Assembly (NCBI RefSeq): GCF_003206645.1 | Contig: NZ_PZJP01000004.1 | Coordinates: 56,784 to 120,783, forward strand | Direction: 5' to 3' | Origin: Salinicola aestuarinus | Lineage (GTDB): Bacteria; Pseudomonadota; Gammaproteobacteria; Pseudomonadales; Halomonadaceae | Length of the DNA stretch: 64,000 nt | Part shown: positions 57,693-64,000 of the stretch, one piece after another | Layout of the letters: each line of letters begins with the position of its first letter | How positions within the stretch are numbered: position 1 is the stretch's first letter | The notes under the pieces: model-generated | Seen by the model: only the letters and a program-made list of their open reading frames with translations | Database searches by the model: none | Told to the model about the DNA's origin: nothing | Translations under genes and position numbers: made by a program

Positions 57693-59195
57693 TCAGCTGG
57701 TCAAAAGCCGCATGAGATTCTTGTAGTCCTCGCGGATGTCCGCGCTCTCTTCCTTGAGCGAGACGACCTTCCGGCAGGCGTGCAGCACCGTTGTGTGGTC
57801 GCGGCCGCCGAAAGCGTCGCCGATCTCCGGAAGACTGTGGTTAGTCAGCTCCTTCGCCAGCGCCATGGCGACCTGACGCGGACGCGCCACTGAACGTGAG
57901 CGGCGCTTGGAGAGCAGATCGGCCAGCTTGATCTTGTAGTACTCCGCGACGGTGCGCTGGATATTCTCGATGCCGACCTGCTTGTCCTGCAGCGCCAGCA
58001 GATCCTTGAGAGACTCGCGGATGAAGTCCTGGGTGATCGGCTTGCCCATGAAGTGGGAGTCGGCGATCACCTTCTTCAGCGCGCCCTCGAGCTCGCGGAC
58101 GTTGGAGCGGATCTTCTGGGCGATAAAGAACGCCGCATCGTGGGGCAGATCGACCTTGGCCTGGTCCGCCTTCTTCATCAGGATCGCCACGCGGGTTTCC
58201 AGCTCCGGCGGCTCGATCGCCACCGTCAGCCCCCAACCGAAGCGCGACTTCAGCCGCTCCTCGACACCCGCGATCTCCTTCGGATAGCGGTCCGAGGTCA
58301 GGATCATCTGCTGGCCACCTTCGAGCAGGGCGTTGAAGGTGTGGAAGAACTCCTCCTGCGAGCGCTCCTTGCCAGCGAAGAACTGGATGTCATCGATCAG
58401 CAGGGCGTCGACACTGCGATAGAAGCGCTTGAAGTCGTTGATGGCGTTGAGCTGGAGCGCCTTGACCATGTCCGCGACGAAACGCTCGGAGTGCAGATAG
58501 ACCACCTTGGCGTTGTCGCGCATCCCGGCGAGATGATTGCCGACCGCGTGCATCAGGTGGGTCTTACCCAGGCCCACGCCGCCGTAGAGAAACAGCGGGT
58601 TGTAGGCACCGCCGGGATTCTCGGAGACCTGCCGCGAGGCCGCGCGGGCCAGCTGGTTGGACTTACCCTCGACAAAGGTTTCGAAGGTGAAGTTGGGATT
58701 CAGGCCGCTCTGGTGCTTGAGGCTCCCCTCGACCTGAACCTGGCGTTCACGGTTGCCACGCCGGTTGGACTCCTCCCGCGCCGGCGCCTGCTCGCGCGCT
58801 CGATCCTCTTCGCGGTTGTCACTCGCGTGTGAAGAACGGGGGGTCGTCTGCACGCTGGGCGCCGCCGGCCGACTCGGTGCCGGCTGACTGGGCGTCGGCG
58901 CCGAGACCGGTGCCCCCAGCCCGCGCGTCGACACGGCGCCGGTCCGCCGGCTACCGACCACCAGGCGCACCTTGGGTGGCTTGCTGGAGGGGGCGACCTC
59001 ACGCAGCAGCTCGTTGATACGCTTCAGGTACTTGTCACTGACCCAGTCACGCACGAAGCGGTTGGGTGCCAGCAGACAGAGTTCGTCCGTCGAATCATCC
59101 TCCGCCTGCAGCGGACGAATCCAGGTGTTGAACTGCTGCGAGCTCAACTCATCCTGCAGCGCGTTGAGACATTGTTGCCAGAGAGCGACCGACAC
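57693..59195 (-). CDS. dnaA: Chromosomal replication initiator DnaA
   Basis: A 500-residue initiator. Domain I residues 1-85 ([26 protein letters not shown]), a proline/serine-rich linker of about 70 residues, AAA+ domain with Walker [11 protein letters not shown] at residues 205-214 and Walker [10 protein letters not shown] at about 265-273, and domain IV with the DnaA signature [25 protein letters not shown]. Start is the GTG at 59195, with GAGG upstream. A DnaA box overlaps its -35, as expected for autoregulation. Confidence 0.96.
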   Translation of the reverse strand: MSVALWQQCLNALQDELSSQQFNTWIRPLQAEDDSTDELCLLAPNRFVRDWVSDKYLKRINELLREVAPSSKPPKVRLVVGSRRTGAVSTRGLGAPVSAPTPSQPAPSRPAAPSVQTTPRSSHASDNREEDRAREQAPAREESNRRGNRERQVQVEGSLKHQSGLNPNFTFETFVEGKSNQLARAASRQVSENPGGAYNPLFLYGGVGLGKTHLMHAVGNHLAGMRDNAKVVYLHSERFVADMVKALQLNAINDFKRFYRSVDALLIDDIQFFAGKERSQEEFFHTFNALLEGGQQMILTSDRYPKEIAGVEERLKSRFGWGLTVAIEPPELETRVAILMKKADQAKVDLPHDAAFFIAQKIRSNVRELEGALKKVIADSHFMGKPITQDFIRESLKDLLALQDKQVGIENIQRTVAEYYKIKLADLLSKRRSRSVARPRQVAMALAKELTNHSLPEIGDAFGGRDHTTVLHACRKVVSLKEESADIREDYKNLMRLLTS

Positions 59196-59237
59196 GCGAC
59201 CTCACGAAATTTTGAAGGGTGGTGAAAAGCGGTGGGC

Positions 59238-59266
59238 ATTGTAGCGTCCAGCGTCCGGGTTATCCA
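59238..59266 (-). promoter_or_regulatory. Probable dnaA promoter overlapped by a DnaA box
   Basis: On the minus strand TGGATA (59261-59266) and TACAAT (59238-59243) are 17 bp apart. The DnaA box at 59260-59268 covers the -35. Confidence 0.5.
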
Positions 59267-59712
59267 CACGCGGTACGAAAGACGACACCTTGTGGATAAC
59301 CCAGTGACAAGCGGTAGAGGATCTCGGGACAACTCACTATCGGGAGGAACGGGTCACGGGACAGCCCGCCCTGTCAGGCGAAGTCATCCACCTGTGGCCC
59401 ACCGTTATTCAGCATGTTATGCACAGTCACAAACTGCGTATAGGTACATGATTTAATTGTATTAATTGGAGTTAATCACAAATGATGTCCCCACTTTTAA
59501 CCACATGATGCGGTTGACAAGCGCGGCATGCTCCCCGTGGCGGGCCGAGCGGTGCACCTTTCGCCGTGTCTTGATCACGGCCCCGCTAATGGCCCAAAGT
59601 CGCGCTGACACCCGAATGGCGCTGGCTAGGACGACATCGTGTTGCCCACAATTTTGCCCACAGGGCGAGGCGAAACGGTTGTCGATCAGGGTGTGGATAA
59701 TTCACAGAAAAA

Positions 59713-59741
59713 TTGCACCGCTTCCCAGGATTCTCTAGAAT
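59713..59741 (+). promoter_or_regulatory. Promoter of rpmH-rnpA
   Basis: TTGCAC at 59713-59718 and TAGAAT at 59736-59741, 17 bp apart, with a start expected near 59748 and a leader of about 130 bases. A DnaA box lies directly upstream. Confidence 0.6.
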
Positions 59742-59878
59742 TCCCGCTCTTGAGCCGAGCGAGCCCGGTCCCTGCGAACCCATCGGGCGTGCCGTTTCGA
59801 ACCCGTTTTGCTTTCTAGTCAACCACTTGGGCGGCTAGTGAGCGGCTTAAACACGCAACCAATTGGGAATCAGCCACC

Positions 59879-60013
59879 ATGAAACGTACTTTTCAGCCGA
59901 GCGTCCTCAAGCGCAAGCGCAACCACGGTTTCCGCGCACGCATGGCCACCAAGAACGGCCGTCAGGTCCTCAATCGCCGTCGTGCCAAGGGCCGCAAGCG
60001 TCTCAGCGCCTGA
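59879..60013 (+). CDS. rpmH: Ribosomal protein L34
   Basis: A 44-residue very basic protein, [19 protein letters not shown] and on, ending [11 protein letters not shown]. This is the canonical bL34 sequence and length. It is first in the rpmH-rnpA-yidC-mnmE order on the far side of oriC. Confidence 0.97.
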   Translation: MKRTFQPSVLKRKRNHGFRARMATKNGRQVLNRRRAKGRKRLSA

Positions 60014-60024
60014 TCGGACCTCGG

Positions 60025-60381
60025 GTGTTCGATCAAGGTTTTCCCCGGCAGCTTCGACTACTGAATGCCGGGGACTACAAGCACGTTTTCGACCACGCTC
60101 CCTTCAAGGTCCACGGTAAAGGAATGTTGGCGCTGGCTCGTCCCAACACACTGGGCCATCCGCGGATCGGGTTGATCTTCAGCAAGAAGAACGTGCGTCG
60201 TGCCGTCGACCGTAATCGCCTCAAGCGCCTCGTCCGCGAATCCATTCGTCATCGTCAGCATCAGTTGCCGGGCGTGGATATCGTCTTGCTCGCGCGACGC
60301 GGGGTGAATGAGCTGGACAACGCTACTGTCTCACGCCAGTTACATGGCATGTGGCGGCGGCTTGAGAAGTCCGCTCGCTAG
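60025..60381 (+). CDS. rnpA: Ribonuclease P protein component
   Basis: A 118-residue protein subunit of RNase P. The RNR motif is in SKKNVRRAVDRNRLKRLVRESIR at about residues 53-75; LLNAGDYKHVFDHAPFKVHG opens the fold. The start is GTG at 60025, 11 bases after the rpmH stop; the longer frame would overlap rpmH. It matures tRNA 5' ends with the RNA subunit encoded elsewhere. Confidence 0.93.
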   Translation: MFDQGFPRQLRLLNAGDYKHVFDHAPFKVHGKGMLALARPNTLGHPRIGLIFSKKNVRRAVDRNRLKRLVRESIRHRQHQLPGVDIVLLARRGVNELDNATVSRQLHGMWRRLEKSAR

Positions 60382-60511
60382 ACGCGGCTCGTCGCCCTCG
60401 ACCTGATCGGACATCCCCGCGCCCACGGCCGGGGAGTGCCGGTGATCGCCACCGGACCACCGCCGATGCCCGGCGCCTATCGACCCATTCCTTTACCGGG
60501 CAGACCCTTCT

Positions 60512-62197
60512 ATGGATTTCAAACGACTCTTATTCGTGATTCCGCTGGCGGTACTCGCCTATCTGCTGATCATGCAGTGGAATCAGGACTACGGTCACAA
60601 CGTCGTCAACAACCCGGCGCCGGAAGTCACCACGGCCGCTCCCGGGAGCGACGGCGAAAGCGATGGCGCCCTCTCCGCGCCCAGCAATGCCAACCGCAAT
60701 GCCGAACCCATCGAAGACGACATGCCACCAGGCGCCGAACCGGCCCAGAGCGGCAATCTGATTCAGGTTCGCAGCGACGTCCTCGATCTGCGCATCAATC
60801 CCAACGGTGGCGATATCGTCTATGCCGCGCTGTTTGGTCATGACGACGCGCTGGATTCCGACAGACCTTTCGTCCTGCTCAGCGACAACGACGTGCGTAG
60901 CTACGTCGCCAAGTCCGGGCTGCAGATCGACGGTCACGCCGGACGCATCGGTTTCAACGCCGATCAGTCGAGCTATACCCTGGCCGACGGCGAAGACAGC
61001 CTCAATGTCGATCTTCACGGTAGCCTCAACGGGGTGGACATCGTCAAACGCTATGTCATCCATCGCGACGACTACGCCATCGACGTCGAATACCGTCTCG
61101 ACAACGCCAGTCAGGAACCCGTCACCGCTCGCTTCATCGGCCAGCTGGCCCGCGATCGCAGCGACGATCCCGCGAGCGGCTCCGGCGTCGGCATGCACTC
61201 GTTCCTGGGTGCGGCGTTCTCCTCACCGGACGAGAACTACAGCAAGGTCGACTTCGACGACATTCGTGACGGCAACTTTCAGAACCGCGACGTCAAAGGC
61301 GGCTGGGTAGCCATCATCCAGCACTACTTCACGTCCGCCTGGGTGCCGAACGCGGATCAGCAGAACCTCTACTACGGTAGCGTCGACAGCCGCGATCGCA
61401 CCGTCGCCGCTTTCGCCGGTCCCAACCAGACCCTCGCGCCGGGTGAATCGCAGACGCTGGCCGCGACGCTCTACGTCGGCCCCAAGGTCCAGGACCGTCT
61501 CGAAGCCGTGGCGCCGCACCTGGAGCTGACGGTCGACTTCGGCTGGCTCTGGTTCCTCGCCAACCCGCTGTTCTGGCTGCTGCAGAAGATCCATAGCCTG
61601 GTCGGCAACTGGGGCTGGTCGATCGTCCTGCTGACGGTCTGCGTCAAGATCGTGCTGTTCCCGCTCTCTGCCAAGGCCTACAAGTCGATGGCACGGATGC
61701 GCAAGATGGGCCCCGAGATGAAGCGGCTCAAGGAGCAGTACGGCGACGACCGGCAGCGAATGTCGCAGGAGATGATGAAGTTCTACCAGAAGGAGAAGAT
61801 CAACCCGCTGGGTGGGTGTCTCCCGATGGTCATCCAGATGCCGGTCTTCATCGCGCTCTACTGGATGCTGATGGAGTCGGTGGAGCTGCGCCACGCGCCG
61901 TTCATGCTCTGGATCCAGGATCTTTCGGCGATGGATCCCTACTTCATCCTGCCGATCATCATGGGCGGCACGATGTTCATGCAGCAGTTCCTGAACCCGA
62001 CACCGCCGGACCCGATGCAGGCGAAGATCATGAAGATGCTGCCTATCGTCTTCACCTTCTTCTTCCTCTGGTTCCCGGCAGGTCTGGTGATCTACTGGAT
62101 CGTGAACAACTCGATCTCGATCCTTCAGCAGTGGTTCATCACGCGCAAGATCGTCGATGGACCCAGCGAAAGCCGAGCGGTGAAAGCCAAGAGCTGA
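60512..62197 (+). CDS. yidC: Membrane protein insertase YidC
   Basis: A 561-residue insertase. First helix at residues 5-22 (RLLFVIPLAVLAYLLIMQW), a large periplasmic domain to about residue 340, then the conserved five-helix core: WFLANPLFWLLQKIHSLVGNWGWSIVLLTVCVKIVLFPLSAKAYKSMARM with the functional arginine-bearing loop, and the PMVIQMPVFIALYWML and PIIMGGTMFMQQ helices. It inserts and folds inner-membrane proteins. The 130-bp gap behind rnpA has no room for yidD. Confidence 0.96.
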   Translation: MDFKRLLFVIPLAVLAYLLIMQWNQDYGHNVVNNPAPEVTTAAPGSDGESDGALSAPSNANRNAEPIEDDMPPGAEPAQSGNLIQVRSDVLDLRINPNGGDIVYAALFGHDDALDSDRPFVLLSDNDVRSYVAKSGLQIDGHAGRIGFNADQSSYTLADGEDSLNVDLHGSLNGVDIVKRYVIHRDDYAIDVEYRLDNASQEPVTARFIGQLARDRSDDPASGSGVGMHSFLGAAFSSPDENYSKVDFDDIRDGNFQNRDVKGGWVAIIQHYFTSAWVPNADQQNLYYGSVDSRDRTVAAFAGPNQTLAPGESQTLAATLYVGPKVQDRLEAVAPHLELTVDFGWLWFLANPLFWLLQKIHSLVGNWGWSIVLLTVCVKIVLFPLSAKAYKSMARMRKMGPEMKRLKEQYGDDRQRMSQEMMKFYQKEKINPLGGCLPMVIQMPVFIALYWMLMESVELRHAPFMLWIQDLSAMDPYFILPIIMGGTMFMQQFLNPTPPDPMQAKIMKMLPIVFTFFFLWFPAGLVIYWIVNNSISILQQWFITRKIVDGPSESRAVKAKS

Positions 62198-62219
62198 TCA
62201 CAGCCGCCAAGCCTCTCTC

Positions 62220-62252
62220 CAGACCCCCGCTCCTGCGGGGGTCTGGCGTTTC
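62220..62252 (+). terminator. Terminator after yidC
   Basis: CAGACCCCCGC at 62220-62230 pairs with GCGGGGGTCTG at 62235-62245 around a TCCT loop; GCGTTTCT follows. Transcription into mnmE may be reduced here. Confidence 0.72.
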
Positions 62253-62313
62253 TGGAGCCGGATCAAGACAATGACCGGCCACCGACTTCGACTCTTCGCC
62301 GATGGAGATCGCG

Positions 62314-63684
62314 ATGAACGCACCACTCTACCGCCAGGAAACCATCGCCGCGCTCGCCACCCCGCCGGGGCGCGGCGGCGTCGGCATCGTGCGTGTCTCC
62401 GGCCCGGCCGCCAGCACCCTTGCCGGCGACTTTCTAGGTTATGCGCCCACGCCCCGCTACGCCCACTACGGCGAGTTCCGCGGCGAGACGAGCGTCATCG
62501 ACGAGGGTATCGCGCTCTATTTCCCCGGGCCGAACTCCTTCACCGGCGAAGACGTTCTCGAGCTGCAGGGCCACGGCGGCCCGGTGCTGATGGACATGCT
62601 GCTGGAGCGCTGCGTGCAGCTCGGCGCCCGGCTCGCGCGCCCCGGTGAATTCTCCGAGCGCGCCTTTCTCAACGACAAGCTCGATCTCGCCCAGGCCGAG
62701 GCCATCGCCGATCTGATCGACGCCAGCTCGCGGACCGCCGCCGAGAACGCCCTGCGCTCGCTACAGGGCGAGTTCTCGACGCGCGTCTCTAAGCTTGTCA
62801 GCGAGCTGATCGAACTGCGCCTCTACGTCGAGGCGGCGATCGACTTCCCCGAGGAGGAGATCGACTTCCTCGCCGACGGTGTCGTCGCGACCAAGCTCGC
62901 CGCCGTGGTCACGACGCTGCAGAGCGTGCGCGCCAGTGCCAATCAGGGCGCGCTGATGCGCGAGGGCATGAGCGTGGTGATCGCCGGGCGTCCCAACGCC
63001 GGCAAGTCCAGCCTGCTCAACCGCCTGACCGAGCGTGACAGCGCCATCGTCACCGAGATCGAGGGGACCACCCGCGACGTGCTGCGCGAACATATCCACA
63101 TCGACGGCATGCCGCTGCACGTGATCGATACCGCCGGACTCAGAGACACGCCGGACGCGGTGGAAAAGATCGGCGTCCAGCGCGCGTGGGCAGAGATCGA
63201 AAGCGCCGACCGCGTGCTGCTGCTGGTCGACGGCCGTGAGACGGACTCCACCGATCCGTACGCCATCTGGCCGGAGTTCGTCGAGCGCCTGCCCGATCGC
63301 TCCCGACTGACACTGGTCCGCAACAAGATCGACGAGAGCGGCGAGGGCGATCAGGCCGATCTATCCACATCCCCGCCGGTGATTCGGCTCTCGGCGCAGA
63401 CCGGAGCGGGTGTGGATAACCTCAATCAGCATCTCAAGGCGATCATGGGATTCGATGCCACCACCGAGGGGCGCTTCTCCGCGCGCCGTCGTCATCTCGA
63501 TGCCCTCGAGCGTGCCGCCAAGGCGCTTGCCAGCGGCACCGCCCAGCTCGAGGGGGCCGCCGCCGGCGAACTCCTCGCCGAGGATCTGCGCGATGCGCAA
63601 AACGCCCTCAGCGAGATCACCGGCGAATTCACGGCGGACGATCTGCTCGGCGAGATCTTCGGCAGCTTCTGTATCGGCAAGTGA
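62314..63684 (+). CDS. mnmE: tRNA modification GTPase MnmE
   Basis: A 456-residue GTPase that with MnmG modifies the wobble uridine of several tRNAs. The N-terminal tetrahydrofolate-binding domain begins [29 protein letters not shown]. The G domain has [12 protein letters not shown] near residue 225 and [10 protein letters not shown]. The C-terminus ends in the diagnostic FCIGK. ATG at 62314 follows GGAGATCGCG; MEIAM four codons earlier is an alternative. Its usual neighbour mnmG is not the next gene here. Confidence 0.96.
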   Translation: MNAPLYRQETIAALATPPGRGGVGIVRVSGPAASTLAGDFLGYAPTPRYAHYGEFRGETSVIDEGIALYFPGPNSFTGEDVLELQGHGGPVLMDMLLERCVQLGARLARPGEFSERAFLNDKLDLAQAEAIADLIDASSRTAAENALRSLQGEFSTRVSKLVSELIELRLYVEAAIDFPEEEIDFLADGVVATKLAAVVTTLQSVRASANQGALMREGMSVVIAGRPNAGKSSLLNRLTERDSAIVTEIEGTTRDVLREHIHIDGMPLHVIDTAGLRDTPDAVEKIGVQRAWAEIESADRVLLLVDGRETDSTDPYAIWPEFVERLPDRSRLTLVRNKIDESGEGDQADLSTSPPVIRLSAQTGAGVDNLNQHLKAIMGFDATTEGRFSARRRHLDALERAAKALASGTAQLEGAAAGELLAEDLRDAQNALSEITGEFTADDLLGEIFGSFCIGK

Positions 63685-63711
63685 AGCCTTGCGGGGCGGG
63701 GAGAATAAAGA

Positions 63712-64000
63712 GTGAGTCATTACTTACACGACACATCGGTGATCGGTGGCCGAACCGCCCATCACTACGTTCTGCTGGACGTCTTCACCGACGAGCCCTT
63801 CTGCGGCAATCCGCTGGCGGTCTTTCCCGAGGCGTCCACGATCGACGAGACGGACATGGCGCGTATCGCCGGCGAACTGAACCTCTCCGAGACGGTATTT
63901 GTCACCGGACGCCAGTCCGGGCGCTTCACCGTCCGGATATTCACGCCCGAGGTAGAGCTTCCCTTTGCCGGTCACCCGACGGTCGGCACCGCCTGGCTGA
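63712..64000 (+). CDS. PhzF-family isomerase/epimerase (partial at window edge)
   Basis: The first 96 residues of a gene that runs off the window. It reads HHYVLLDVFTDEPFCGNPLAVF, then the catalytic glutamate in ELNLSETVFV and FTPEVELPFAGHPTVGTAW, all diagnostic of the PhzF fold. The family includes phenazine enzymes and many uncharacterised isomerases, so no specific reaction can be given. The likely start is the GTG at 63712, with GGGGAG upstream. The stop is beyond 64000. Confidence 0.83.
   Translation, partial: MSHYLHDTSVIGGRTAHHYVLLDVFTDEPFCGNPLAVFPEASTIDETDMARIAGELNLSETVFVTGRQSGRFTVRIFTPEVELPFAGHPTVGTAWL

Larger units (their letters stand above)
59196..59760. other. Chromosomal replication origin (oriC)
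   Basis: The dnaA-rpmH spacer contains DnaA boxes: TTATCCACA at 59260-59268 (plus), its complement at 59291-59299 and again at 59692-59700, TTATGCACA at 59417-59425 and TTAACCACA at 59497-59505, with weaker TTGCCCACA copies at 59642-59650 and 59654-59662. An A/T-rich stretch at 59450-59483 (ATTTAATTGTATTAATTGG and on) is the likely unwinding element. This placement is the one known for Pseudomonas-type origins. Confidence 0.85.

Noticed and set aside
60436..60843. A 135-codon frame between rnpA and yidC considered as yidD
   Set aside because: It runs out of frame through yidC and lacks the cysteine motif of YidD.

Overview
The window is about 64 kb of high-GC gammaproteobacterial chromosome around the replication origin. 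Gene order (ubiI-ubiH-pepP-ygfB / zapA-ssrS-fthC, and gyrB-recF-dnaN-dnaA-oriC-rpmH-rnpA-yidC-mnmE), the product sequences and the base composition suggest a Halomonadaceae member (Halomonas, Salinicola, Kushneria or Chromohalobacter type). That placement comes from protein and synteny resemblance read by eye, not from a database search. I see no insertion sequence, CRISPR array, tRNA or rRNA.

Layout. 1-5.0 kb, minus strand: ubiquinone hydroxylases ubiI and ubiH, aminopeptidase pepP and ygfB. 4.9-6.3 kb, plus strand: zapA, 6S RNA and fthC. 6.4-12.4 kb: a 31-residue membrane microprotein, ilvA, rpiA, a CBS-pair protein, a CENP-V/GFA protein, ldhA and a histone-deacetylase-like hydrolase. 12.5-35.6 kb: a large lipopolysaccharide region with Kdo transfer (waaA), Kdo kinase (kdkA), the ADP-heptose pathway (hldE, hldD, gmhB), two heptosyltransferase-family enzymes including WaaF, and glycosyltransferases of families 2, 4, 8 and 25. 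Interleaved with these are ddlA, an OpgB-like transferase, a ParB-like protein of unknown function, glyQS and a pyruvyltransferase gene cut by an amber codon. Three of the outer genes and one 745-bp spacer are clearly richer in A+T than their surroundings, which suggests acquired or exchanged outer-core genes.

34.5-38 kb: asmA and five parS-like palindromes, the likely chromosome-partition centromere, about 22-25 kb from oriC. 38-47 kb: a coiled-coil protein, an aldehyde dehydrogenase with a small partner, a serine/threonine dehydratase, an ElaA-type acetyltransferase, and gabT with an amino-acid permease divergent from a MocR-type regulator. 47-51.3 kb: a glucose-type ABC importer (gtsABC plus ATPase). 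52-64 kb: a YgjV-like membrane protein, then the replication block with oriC between dnaA and rpmH, ending in a truncated PhzF-family gene.

The most unusual pattern is short tandem repeats anchored on the stop codons of four unrelated genes: ubiH (33-bp units), waaA (17- and 19-bp units), glyS (16-bp units) and gabT (33-bp offset). In ubiH and glyS the copies next to the gene are the better preserved ones. Other points are the parS cluster, the amber-interrupted pyruvyltransferase, the well-promoted microprotein, the absence of yidD between rnpA and yidC, and phzF in place of mnmG after mnmE.
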